Shown here: positions 42,548 through 50,026 of the stretch, piece by piece
How the letters are laid out: each line of letters opens with the position of its first letter
How positions within the stretch are numbered: position 1 is the first letter of the stretch
NCBI RefSeq assembly: GCF_030406325.1
Contig: NZ_JAUEQY010000015.1
Span: 176,697-240,696, forward strand
Source of the DNA: Actinomadura sp. DC4
Lineage (GTDB): Bacteria > Actinomycetota > Actinomycetes > Streptosporangiales > Streptosporangiaceae
Reading direction: 5' to 3'
Length of the DNA: 64,000 bases
The notes under the pieces: generated by a model
What the model was told of the DNA's origin: nothing
Seen by the model: the letters and a program-made list of their open reading frames with translations, nothing else
Database searches by the model: none
Translations under genes and position numbers: made by a program

Positions 42548-43187
42548 GTCCTCCCCACGCCCGTGGGGGTGAGCCGTCGTACAGGCCGCCGGCCGGATGC
42601 TCGGCGGTGTCCTCCCCACGCCCGTGGGGGTGAGCCGCACTTCGCCGGCCACGACCGGATCGTTGTCGTGTCCTCCCCACGCCCGTGGGGGTGAGCCGGC
42701 GAGGGCGTCCACGAGGTTGAGCCCGCGCCCGTCCTCCCCACGCCCGTGGGGGTGAGCCGCCAAGAGCCGGAGGAACGTCGCGGCCGGCCTGGTCCTCCCC
42801 ACGCCCGTGGGGGTGAGCCGGATGCTTCCCCATGCCTCACGTCCCCACGTCCGTCCTCCCCACGCCCGTGGGGGTGAGCCGCCGTTCCACCGGGGGTCGA
42901 TGACGCGGGCGCCGTCCTCCCCACGCCCGTGGGGGTGAGCCGCCCGTGAACGTATCCTTGGCCTTGATCAGCCAGTCCTCCCCACGCCCGTGGGGGTGAG
43001 CCGGTCTGGACGATCCCCGCGACCGGAGAGAAGGAGTCCTCCCCACGCCCGTGGGGGTGAGCCGCGCCGCAAGAAGTGCTCCGCTGAGGTGGAACTGTCC
43101 TCCTCACGCCCCGGGGGTGAGCCGAAGGCCCAGGGCTGCGGCCGAGGACCTCCGTCGGGGGTGCTCTCCACGTCCTCCCCACGTCGT
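42548..43187 (+). CRISPR. CRISPR array 2, about 11 type I-E repeats, transcribed rightward
   Basis: Same repeat core as array 1 but ending in handle GTGAGCCG. Starts at 42548, 42609, 42670, 42731, 42792, 42853, 42914, 42975 and 43036 are regular at 61 bp. The copies at 43097 and 43172 are degenerate (trailer). The leader side ends GCAGGTCGCGAAGT at 42547, directly downstream of cas2. Confidence 0.96.
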
Positions 43188-43208
43188 GTCGTAACGAGGC
43201 TGAGCTGG

Positions 43209-43939
43209 CTAAGGCTGCTCATCGGCTCCTCTCCACACCTGTTCGAAGCTGGCCATGTATGTGTCGGCCATATCGCCAGGCGTGGTGTGACGGACATGGA
43301 TGACCGGAGCGTGGGAGGCCGTAGCTCCGTAGGCGTGCATGTTGACTAATAGATCGTCGTCGGCTCGGTAGATCGATGCATAGAGCGTCGTTGAGTGAAG
43401 CCGAATCTCTGCGGTATCGATCTTGGCGAGAGATCCATAGAGCGTCAACGAGTTACGGATCTTCGCCGCGATTGCGTCGGCGACTCCTTCATCGGATCCC
43501 CGTTCAATGACATGGCGGCTGTCGGGTTCGCCGAGCAGGATTCGTACGCGGACGCCTGTGCGGGCCTTGTCTGCAAGAATTCGGAGGATTCCGTCATCTT
43601 CTGCGAGGAATAAGGCCGCATAGGCCAAGATGCCGATCTCCCGTTCGGCTGAGCCGAAGAGCTGCACCCACACCTTGCGCGGCACGGCCCATCGATGGGC
43701 GTAAGCGGCTTGAATTTGTACAGCTTCTTGTGTCGGTTGTGTCTGCCGCTGTGCAAGGCACGGCCAAAGCTCGTACTCATCGACGTCGAGGAGGTCGGCG
43801 AGCGAACCTCGGTGACGTGGGTAAGGGACGCGGCCGGCAATCCAACGTTCCACGGTCAGACGTCTACTCCAAGATGGGCCGCTACCGAACTTCCGTCGAA
43901 TGCCGAGGATTCGAGCGCTTCGCGCAACCTTTCGTTCAC
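43209..43939 (-). pseudogene. Frameshifted HTH-PLD-like regulator, paralogue of the gene at 47931
   Basis: The intact frame from 43853 lacks the HTH. Upstream, GTG 43939 (GGGAGG 6 nt before it) opens VNERLREALESSAFDGSSVA then AHLGVDV, which aligns with the start of the paralogue (TNERLRAAMLERGL...IGVDEK). A stop follows, and TVERWIAGR resumes in another frame. One base seems missing near 43857. The C-terminal half matches the paralogue in the PLD-like region (GVRVRILLGEPDS; LYASIYRADDDLLVN). A recent break or sequencing error. Confidence 0.65.
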
Positions 43940-44184
43940 CGATTCCCTCCCATGGGCGTCCGGCGGACGCCCCCGTCTCTACGTCCCAATCGAGGTTAGG
44001 TAACGCGATAGGGACGTCTTAGGACGCACTTGAGTCGTCTACGGACGTCTACGAGGGGATTCAAGAAATCCTGAGACGTCCCCGGGTGTCGGTGGAGACG
44101 TCAGGTGCTGAGCGGAAGGCTCTTTCGCACGTGACGGCCGCTTGCCTCACGTGCGAGAGGTCGCCGAGTAGCGAGGCGGACGAA
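43940..44184. promoter_or_regulatory. Divergent regulatory region with repeated GACGTC sites
   Basis: Contains GGACGTCTTAGGAC (44012-44025) followed by ACTTGA, plus GACGTC at about 44039, 44076 and 44096. The same GGACGTCTTAGGAC-ACTTGA block precedes the paralogous gene at 48693, so a shared operator is likely. Confidence 0.55.
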
Positions 44185-44625
44185 GTGAGTCAACCCCCAC
44201 GATTGAACTGCATGCTGATGGCCGCCTTGCCGTCGTCGGTAGCTCAAGCCCGGATGTACACGCGCTGGGTGCTGGATGCGTGGCAGATGTCTGAGCTGGC
44301 GGACACCGTCGAGCTGCTCGTCAGCGAGTTGGTAACGAACGCCGTGAAGGCCACCGGACCCAAGAAGAAGCCGGCGCATGAACGCTTCGTGTTCGACACG
44401 GTGAATCCGGTCTACCTGGGCCTATCAGTATCGGCCGACACGCTGCTGATCGAGGTCAGGGACGCGAGCGTCACTCCGCCACTGCGCCGCGTCGCGGCAG
44501 AGAACGACGAGACCGGTCGCGGTCTGATGCTCGTGCAGACCCTGTCGAAGGAATGGGGCTGCGAAGTACTCGAAGGTGGCGGAAAGATCGTTTGGTGCAA
44601 GTGCTTGATAGGAGAGGAATTTTGA
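44185..44625 (+). CDS. RsbW-like ATP-binding (HATPase) regulator
   Basis: 146 residues from the GTG at 44185 (GAGGCGGA upstream); the frame stays open to a GTG at 44086, but that extension has no domain. HATPase_c features: VELLVSELVTNAVKA (N box) and IEVRDASVTPP (degenerate G1) then ETGRGLMLVQTLS. These small kinases-by-homology act as anti-sigma or switch proteins and are frequent on actinomycete ICEs. Its stop overlaps the TTG start of the next gene. Confidence 0.8.
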   Translation: MSQPPRLNCMLMAALPSSVAQARMYTRWVLDAWQMSELADTVELLVSELVTNAVKATGPKKKPAHERFVFDTVNPVYLGLSVSADTLLIEVRDASVTPPLRRVAAENDETGRGLMLVQTLSKEWGCEVLEGGGKIVWCKCLIGEEF

Positions 44626-45278
44626 CCGGCGCTGAGCAGTGCCCCAAGTCTCTCAGCTTGGAGACGATAGAAAAATCTGTCGAGGACGATATAAATCGTG
44701 CCTCGAATGAAGACCTCTTAAGACCGCGTGAGGTGGCAGAGCTGTTCGGGGTCAGAGTATCGACCGTTACTCGATGGGCGGAGATCGGAAGACTGAGGGT
44801 GGCCGTATCGACTCCCGGCGGCCACCGACGATACCGACGCGCGGACGTGCTCTCGCTCCGCGACGGCCTTAAGAAGGAAGTCGATGCCGTTCGGGAAGAA
44901 ATGGAGAGCGACGCTGTACGTCTCTATCAGCAAGGTTAGAATATTCGGCAGGTCGCGGAGAAGTTTGATTGCAGCTATGGCGTCATGAGAAGGATTCTCA
45001 TGGAGCGGACCGCTCTCAGAAGTCGAGGTGGTTATGAGGCGCCGCCCGAGAGAACACAGCTGGTCACCCAGTTCCTGCGCGAGCACATTGAATCCGGTAA
45101 GTGGAGGCCGTACAACCGTATTCCGTCGCAGGACGAACTCGCTAACAAGCTCCGTGTCCCCACTCGCGTTGTCGCGCACGCGACAGCAGCCCTACAGCAG
45201 CAGGGCTACCTATGGTCGCTGCCGCACAAGGGCAGCTACGCGCGGCCGGCCAAGGACTGGCAACGGGAGACCGAGTGA
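44622..45278 (+). pseudogene. BldC-like plus HTH plus GntR-like regulator split by an in-frame TAG
   Basis: TTG 44622, overlapping the upstream stop and preceded by GGAGAGG, opens a 105-residue piece with a BldC/MerR-type HTH (LRPREVAELFGVRVSTVTRW, GGHRRYR). After the TAG at 44937-44939 the same frame goes straight on: NIRQVAEKFDCSYGVMRRIL (a second HTH) and then a GntR winged helix (IPSQDELANKLRVPTRVVAH) to 45278. Uninterrupted it would be 218 residues with three DNA-binding units. Either a nonsense mutation, two separately started proteins (ATG 44985) or regulated readthrough. Confidence 0.6.
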
Positions 45279-45595
45279 GCGCCGTCGAAGATCGGCTGCA
45301 ACGGTCGCTCGCGGAGTTCTACGCCATGCTGGACTCGATGCACTTCACCGGCGCATCGCAAGTCGTTGAGGTTCAACAGCTCAAAATCTTGATCGGTAGG
45401 TACCCGGATCACGCGCGGTACTACCTGGCCGCTCGGGATCGAGCTGTCGAAACTGATACGACGGTCGAGCAGCAGGGAAATCAACGCGACGGCACGGCTC
45501 GACGGCAGGGGGTAGACGGTGAGCACGCGACGGACAGCGTCGGGCGTCTACGCCCGGACCGCGGACGTCTTCCGGGCGCGCATCGCCGATGGTGA
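45275..45595 (+). CDS. Small element protein of unknown function
   Basis: 106 residues from the GTG at 45275, overlapping the previous stop. The first 70 residues (VEDRLQRSLAEFYAMLDSMH; QLKILIGRYPDHARYYLAAR) look like a genuine helical protein. The last 30 are Arg/Gly-rich and overlap the next gene start, so the natural end may have been lost by frameshift. Confidence 0.5.
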   Translation: MSAVEDRLQRSLAEFYAMLDSMHFTGASQVVEVQQLKILIGRYPDHARYYLAARDRAVETDTTVEQQGNQRDGTARRQGVDGEHATDSVGRLRPDRGRLPGAHRRW

Positions 45596-45772
45596 GCTTG
45601 AGCCGGTGCCATGATGCCGTCGGGGTCCACGCTGCGTCAGGCGTTCGCTGCCATCAGGGCCACTGTGCGCCGCGTGCTCGCCGTGCTGGGGAGCGAGGAA
45701 CTGGTCAAGATGCCTCCCTGTAGGGGACGCGTCGTACGCGGAGACGCACCGACTCCGCACGTGTATCGGTAG
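45519..45772 (+). pseudogene. Frameshifted GntR-type winged-helix regulator
   Basis: GTG 45519 (AGGGGG upstream) reads GVYARTADVFRARIADGELE then stops. One frame over it continues MPSGSTLRQAFAAIRATVRR then VLAVLGSEELV to a TAG at 45770. Together they make one GntR-like HTH of about 85 residues broken by a single shift near 45612. Confidence 0.6.
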
Positions 45773-45913
45773 ATCACCGTGATCCCAGGCGCAGGTCGAG
45801 AGTGGAGAGCTTCGGCCTGGTGACGTCCTGCCGAGTGAGGCGACGCTTGTCGAACGGGACGGCGCCGGGCGTTCGCGGACCTCGACAGAACCCGGCCTCA
45901 TCGACACCTGGCA

Positions 45914-45950
45914 CGTCTGGGGACGTCTTGTACAGAGACGTCCCCAGACG
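45914..45950. promoter_or_regulatory. Perfect 15-bp-arm palindrome with GGGGACGTC half-sites
   Basis: Arms cgTCTGGGGACGTCT / AGACGTCCCCAGAcg around 7 nt, 50 bp upstream of the HD-domain gene. The GACGTC core is the motif repeated at 44012 and 48693. Likely operator of the element's regulator. Confidence 0.6.
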
Positions 45951-46000
45951 CCACCGACGTGTCCGTGGACGTCCGACAGTTCGCGTCTAGCGTCAGGGCC

Positions 46001-46552
46001 ATGGGACAAGCCGACTGGGCGCGCGAGATCGCCCGTACGCTGCTGGAAGCACCGCTGCCACGTCGCTGGGCGCACGTCCAGGGAGTCGCCCGCCAAGCGC
46101 GGTCGCTGGCCCCGATCCTCGGTGATGACGCCGACGTCCTTGAAAGCGCCGCGTGGCTCCACGACATCGGCTATACACCTGACCTGGCCGTAACCGGCTT
46201 CCACCCTCTCGACGGCGCCCGCTATCTACGCGACTGCGAGCGTGCGGATCCCGTCCTGTGCGGTCTGGTGGCGTACCACTCGTGCGCGATCAACGAAGCG
46301 CGGGATCGCGGGCTCGCCGACGTGTTGGCCGAGGAGTTCATCCCCGCCAACGGCTTCTTGTCCGACGCACTCACCTACTGCGACATGACGACGACACCAG
46401 ACGGGCAACCCGTCGCCGTCGAGAATCGCCTTAACGAGATACAGACCCGGTACGGGGCAGGACACCTCGTTACCCGTTTCATTCAGCAGTCGTCGACACA
46501 CCTCATCGGAGCAGTACGGGCAATCGAGCGCGTACAGGTGGGAACTGCGTAA
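46001..46552 (+). CDS. HD-domain phosphohydrolase
   Basis: 183 residues from the ATG at 46001 (an in-frame GTG at 45959 lies in operator-like DNA). HD motif AAWLHDIGYTPDL (H, HD) with a first His in RRWAHVQGV and later YHSCAINEA. Small HD proteins of this type accompany actinomycete ICE regulator blocks; the substrate (nucleotide or second messenger) is unknown. It reads towards array 3. Confidence 0.82.
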   Translation: MGQADWAREIARTLLEAPLPRRWAHVQGVARQARSLAPILGDDADVLESAAWLHDIGYTPDLAVTGFHPLDGARYLRDCERADPVLCGLVAYHSCAINEARDRGLADVLAEEFIPANGFLSDALTYCDMTTTPDGQPVAVENRLNEIQTRYGAGHLVTRFIQQSSTHLIGAVRAIERVQVGTA

Positions 46553-46635
46553 TCTGGGTGGCCCGGCGCGTGAGAAACCCCGACAAGAAACTGTCGCTAA
46601 TCAAGTTGCCTCTCTATCGCCGCAGGTCGCGAAGT
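46553..46635 (+). promoter_or_regulatory. Leader of CRISPR array 3
   Basis: An 83-bp leader with AAACCCCGACA-agaaac-TGTCG (46574 onward), a partial copy of the hairpin sequence in the array-1 leader, and the shared junction GCAGGTCGCGAAGT abutting the first repeat. Confidence 0.65.
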
Positions 46636-47392
46636 GTCCTCCCCACGCCCGTGGGGGTGTTCCCAGCGAGGACTGACGTGGCTGAGTCCCGAGAAAGTCC
46701 TCCCCACGCCCGTGGGGGTGTTCCGACGACAGGGACGACGCTCCTGGCCGACGCATGGTCCTCCCCACGCCCGTGGGGGTGTTCCCTTCCGCCCCGAGCT
46801 TGACGAGCGCGCCGATGCGTCCTCCCCACGCCCGTGGGGGTGTTCCTCCCTAGCCCGGCTCGGCGGCCACCACACCGACGTCCTCCCCACGCCCGTGGGG
46901 GTGTTCCGGGGCCCGTCAACGCGGGCACCTACGGTGGCGAGTCCTCCCCACGCCCGTGGGGGTGTTCCTCGCTGGTCAGTGCCCGGTTGTAGTCGCAGCC
47001 GGTCCTCCCCACGCCCGTGGGGGTGTTCCGATCCGGGTCGGGCTGTTCAGCGGCGCATGGCGGTCCTCCCCACGCCCGTGGGGGTGTTCCGGTGATGTCG
47101 GGGATGTCGAGGGCGGCGAGGTCGTCCTCCCCACGCCCGTGGGGGTGTTCCGGGCCAGTTCGTGATGAAGGGCGTCTCGTACCCGTCCTCCCCACGCCCG
47201 TAGGGTGTTCTAGATCGGGCGCGTATTTTGAAGCCCGCATCGCGTCCTCCCACGCCCGTGGGGGTGTTCCGGCGTCCATCGTGCCGAGCATCGCGCCGGC
47301 GCGGTCCTCCCCACGCCCGTGGGGGTGTTTCGCCAGGCACCCCGGCGGATTCGCGCGTCGCCATGTCTTCCCACGCCGGTGGGGGTGGTTCC
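46636..47392 (+). CRISPR. CRISPR array 3, about 13 type I-E repeats, transcribed rightward
   Basis: The repeat shares the core but ends in handle GTGTTCCG, the common actinomycete form. Starts: 46636, 46697, 46758, 46819, 46880, 46941, 47002, 47063, 47124, 47185, 47244, 47304, 47365. The last four are degenerate (shortened stem, substitutions), marking the trailer. Confidence 0.96.
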
Positions 47393-47448
47393 GTGCTGGT
47401 GCGGAGAGAGTCCCTATCGGAGGATGATCGAGGCTCTTAGGATGGGAG

Positions 47449-47925
47449 CTACGTGATCTCGGGCGTGTTGTCCGGCGACAGGTAGCGCTCTATCCGTTTC
47501 CGCATCGCTTGATCCATCTGGTAGCCGTCGACCTGTGCGGCTGGCACCCAGCGGGCTTCGCTTGATTCGCTGCTGGGTGTTGGTCGGCCGCTGATCGGGC
47601 GGCCGGTGAGGACGATGGAGAACTCCTGGCGTACCTCGTCGTTGCTCGTGTAGTGGATCAGGTGGCGCGGGTCGGTGTAGATGCCGACCAGACCGGTGAT
47701 CTCGCAGGTGATGCCGGTCTCTTCTTGCGTTTCGCGGATGGCGGCTTGAGACGCTGATTCGCCGAGGTCGATCGCTCCGCCCGGCAGCGCCCAGTTGTTG
47801 TTGTCCGTACGGCGGATCAGCAGGATGTCGCCCTCGTCGTTCACTACCACGACGTTGACCGACGGGACCATGCTGTTGGGCTTGGGGGCGTTCGGGTCGT
47901 CGTGGTAGTCGATCCTGCCTGGCAT
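47449..47925 (-). CDS. NUDIX hydrolase
   Basis: 158 residues. The Nudix box is complete: GAIDLGESASQAAIRETQEE followed by TG, after LIRRTDNNNWALPG. These enzymes cleave nucleoside diphosphate-X compounds; NUDIX genes are recurrent in actinomycete ICEs, with unknown purpose there. It lies 5 bp downstream of the HTH-PLD gene in the same direction, hence one operon under the GACGTC-bearing promoter. Confidence 0.9.
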   Translation of the reverse strand: MPGRIDYHDDPNAPKPNSMVPSVNVVVVNDEGDILLIRRTDNNNWALPGGAIDLGESASQAAIRETQEETGITCEITGLVGIYTDPRHLIHYTSNDEVRQEFSIVLTGRPISGRPTPSSESSEARWVPAAQVDGYQMDQAMRKRIERYLSPDNTPEIT

Positions 47926-47930
47926 AGGTC

Positions 47931-48674
47931 TCAGCCTCCCGTGAGCGGCTTGGCGCCGTCCCAGACGCGTTCGAAGCTGTCGCGGTACAGCGCGACCATG
48001 TCTCCGCCGGCCACGCCGCGTAGGTGGAAGACCGGGGCGTTGGAAGCCGCGTTGCCATAGACGTGGGTGTTGACGAGTAGCTCGTCGTCGGCGCGGTAGA
48101 TGGAGTTGTACAAGATCGTGTCGTGGAGCCGGAACTCCACGCCGTCGATCTGGCGAAGCGGCCGGTACAGGGCGATGGCATTCCGTGCCTTGGCGCCGAT
48201 GGCGTCGCCGATACCTTCCTCCTCGCCGCGCTGGGCGACCGCGGAGCCGTCAGGCTCGCCGAGCAGTACGCGGACGCGTACGCCGGCTCTTGCCTTCTCC
48301 TCCAGCAGGCGCTGGATTCCGGTGTCCTCGGCGAGGAACAAGGCGACGTAGACGAGGATGCCGATCTCTTCCTCGGCCTGTGAGAAGAGACGTCCCCACG
48401 TGTCCCTGGGCATGGCCCAGCGGTGTGGGTAGATGTTGACGATCTCGCTCTCGGAGGCTGTGGCGACCTGCTGGCGGGAGATCGCGTCCGGCCACAGGTA
48501 GGTCTCTTCAACGCCGAGGTGCGTTGCCGCAGCGTAGCGGTGACGTCGGTACGGCGTTCGGCCCTGGGTGATCCAGCGCTCGATCGTCTTCTCGTCGACG
48601 CCGATCGCTTCGGCGAAGGCGGCCAGGGTCAGGCCGCGTTCCAGCATTGCCGCTCTTAGGCGCTCGTTTGTCAT
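47931..48674 (-). CDS. XRE-like HTH protein with C-terminal PLD-like domain
   Basis: 247 residues. N-terminal HTH (TLAAFAEAIGVDEKTIERWI), linker, then a phospholipase-D-like region (ARAGVRVRVLLGEPDGS; FRLHDTILYNSIYRADDELL VNTHVYG) where the HKD motif is not canonical. A frameshifted paralogue lies at 43209-43939; both share an upstream GGACGTCTTAGGAC block. Probably a ligand- or nucleotide-sensing repressor of element genes (inference). Confidence 0.8.
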   Translation of the reverse strand: MTNERLRAAMLERGLTLAAFAEAIGVDEKTIERWITQGRTPYRRHRYAAATHLGVEETYLWPDAISRQQVATASESEIVNIYPHRWAMPRDTWGRLFSQAEEEIGILVYVALFLAEDTGIQRLLEEKARAGVRVRVLLGEPDGSAVAQRGEEEGIGDAIGAKARNAIALYRPLRQIDGVEFRLHDTILYNSIYRADDELLVNTHVYGNAASNAPVFHLRGVAGGDMVALYRDSFERVWDGAKPLTGG

Positions 48675-48934
48675 CTACCCGACCGGATCGCAGGACGTCT
48701 TAGGACTACTTGACCTTAGTAAGACGTCATCAACACGTCCAGCCAGGCTGGTGCTCGTCTCGGCCTAAAAGCGCATCTTTGTGGGCGTAAGAGAAACCCC
48801 CGATTCGCTTCGAGCCCCAACTCTCGGCCAATAAGCCACACCGCGCGAGCTGGAATTCACGCGCGATTTTCTTCCGTACATGTACAGACATGTATAGAAG
48901 AAGGCCGGGACATGGGGCTCCGAGAGGAGTGCCG
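48675..48934. promoter_or_regulatory. Divergent control region between HTH-PLD and transfer genes
   Basis: A 260-bp gap. GGACGTCTTAGGAC-tACTTGA starts at 48693, with AAGACGTC following at about 48720. TGTACA-type inverted sequence (TACATGTACAGACATGTATA) lies at about 48876-48895, 40 bp before the small transfer genes. The region separates regulators from the transfer operon. Confidence 0.5.
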
Positions 48935-49117
48935 ATGAACCTCTATTACAGCCCACTCGACCCGTTGCCCTGGCGCTGCCCCTGCGGGGCGCACGCCGAG
49001 AAGAAGTACGGCCTCTGCCGTAAGTGCAACTCCCGCGACGCGTGGCAGCGGCATGTCGCCCGTCCTCGTCGCGTTCGTCGTACGTTCCGCCGGCTGTTCC
49101 AGGCGGTGAGCAAGTGA
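48935..49117 (+). CDS. Small zinc-ribbon protein 1
   Basis: 60 residues from the ATG at 48935 (GAGAGGAG 5 nt before). Cys pairs CPCG and CRKC in LPWRCPCGAHAEKKYGLCRK suggest a zinc ribbon; the tail is Arg-rich (RPRRVRRTFRRLF). Shares CxCG...CRKCxSRxxWQR with the protein at 49338, so the two are paralogues. First gene of the small transfer-type cluster before the translocase. Confidence 0.65.
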   Translation: MNLYYSPLDPLPWRCPCGAHAEKKYGLCRKCNSRDAWQRHVARPRRVRRTFRRLFQAVSK

Positions 49118-49332
49118 TGACCATCGCATTCGTCGCTCTCGGCCTTGCCGCGCTCGTCGTCGTTCTCATCCTGCTCGTCCTCATCGGCGCTCACCGTGAA
49201 GCGCCGTGGACCGCCCTCGACGCGGAACCTCCGACGCGGCTCGCCGGCTTCGCTCGCGCCGTCCTGGGGGTCCACGTCCAGAAAAACGGCGAGACCACGC
49301 GAACCGCTCCGCTCGTGAACGGGCGGAGGTGA
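49117..49332 (+). CDS. Small single-span membrane protein
   Basis: 71 residues from the ATG at 49117, overlapping the previous stop by one base. An N-terminal membrane helix (IAFVALGLAALVVVLILLVL) precedes a soluble tail. Function unknown; small membrane proteins beside TraB-like genes (Spd type) assist plasmid or ICE spread. Confidence 0.6.
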   Translation: MTIAFVALGLAALVVVLILLVLIGAHREAPWTALDAEPPTRLAGFARAVLGVHVQKNGETTRTAPLVNGRR

Positions 49333-49337
49333 TCTAA

Positions 49338-49475
49338 CTGAAGAGGATCCCGGACGGCTTTTACGTACGCCGCTGCATGTGCGGCTCTCTCATCGAATGG
49401 GGCAACCGGCGCTGCCGCAAATGCCGCTCTCGCGCTCGCTGGCAGCGCCGTAAGTCCCGCAACGACGACCTCTGA
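49338..49475 (+). CDS. Small zinc-ribbon protein 2, apparently with a CTG start
   Basis: 45 residues: MKRIPDGFYVRRCMCGSLIE, then WGNRRCRKCRSRARWQRRK. The frame upstream of CTG 49338 has no ATG, GTG or TTG in reach, and GGAGGTGA sits 5-6 nt before that CTG, a textbook distance. Paralogue of the protein at 48935. Too short for routine gene callers. Confidence 0.55.
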   Translation: MKRIPDGFYVRRCMCGSLIEWGNRRCRKCRSRARWQRRKSRNDDL

Positions 49476-49492
49476 AAGGAGGTGATCCATCA

Positions 49493-49681
49493 ATGACGGT
49501 CTCGATACCGCTCGTGGCGCTTCTCGGCGCAGGCGCCTACGTCGCGTGGCGGTTCATGGGCTTGCGCGTCTGGCACGCGGTCCTGTGCCTGCTGTTCGGG
49601 TTCTTCCTCGCCGCGACCGACGCCGCACCCCAGATCCGCCAGCTCGTCGCCGGAGTCGTGCAGTGGCTCACCGGCGCCTGA
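49493..49681 (+). CDS. Small two-span membrane protein
   Basis: 62 residues from the ATG at 49493, with AGGAGGTGA (a full match to the 16S tail) 8 nt upstream. Hydrophobic segments IPLVALLGAGAYVAWRFM and VWHAVLCLLFGFFLAATDAA. Spd-like small membrane protein by context. Confidence 0.65.
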   Translation: MTVSIPLVALLGAGAYVAWRFMGLRVWHAVLCLLFGFFLAATDAAPQIRQLVAGVVQWLTGA

Positions 49682-49714
49682 CCACCCGTACCCGACCGAA
49701 GGAGGGGATGCCCA

Positions 49715-50026
49715 GTGCCCAACAGCGCACCGAACATCAGGCTTGATCTGCAGGAGGTCACCACCCGAAACGACGCCGCGCGACGGATCATCGCCGGATT
49801 CTCCAACACGCTCCCGACCCTCGCCGGCTACTGGCACATCATCGACACCGCACTCACCGACATCGAAGAGCTGACCGCCGCCCTCGCCCGTACCCGCCTC
49901 GACTACGCCGACCTGCTCGCCGCCGCACAAGCGACCCTCGGCGCACACCACGACGGCGAAGACGACCCGCTGTCCTACCTACGCGACGAACTCCACGCCC
50001 AAGCGCAGAGGCGGGCCGGACGATGA
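49715..50026 (+). CDS. Hypothetical helical protein upstream of the translocase
   Basis: 103 residues from the GTG at 49715 (AAGGAGGGG upstream). Helical with acidic C terminus; blocks TRNDAARRIIAGFSNTLPTL and DIEELTAALARTRLDYADLL. No family recognised. Its stop overlaps the ATG of the FtsK-like gene by 4 bp, so it belongs to the transfer operon. Confidence 0.6.
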   Translation: MPNSAPNIRLDLQEVTTRNDAARRIIAGFSNTLPTLAGYWHIIDTALTDIEELTAALARTRLDYADLLAAAQATLGAHHDGEDDPLSYLRDELHAQAQRRAGR

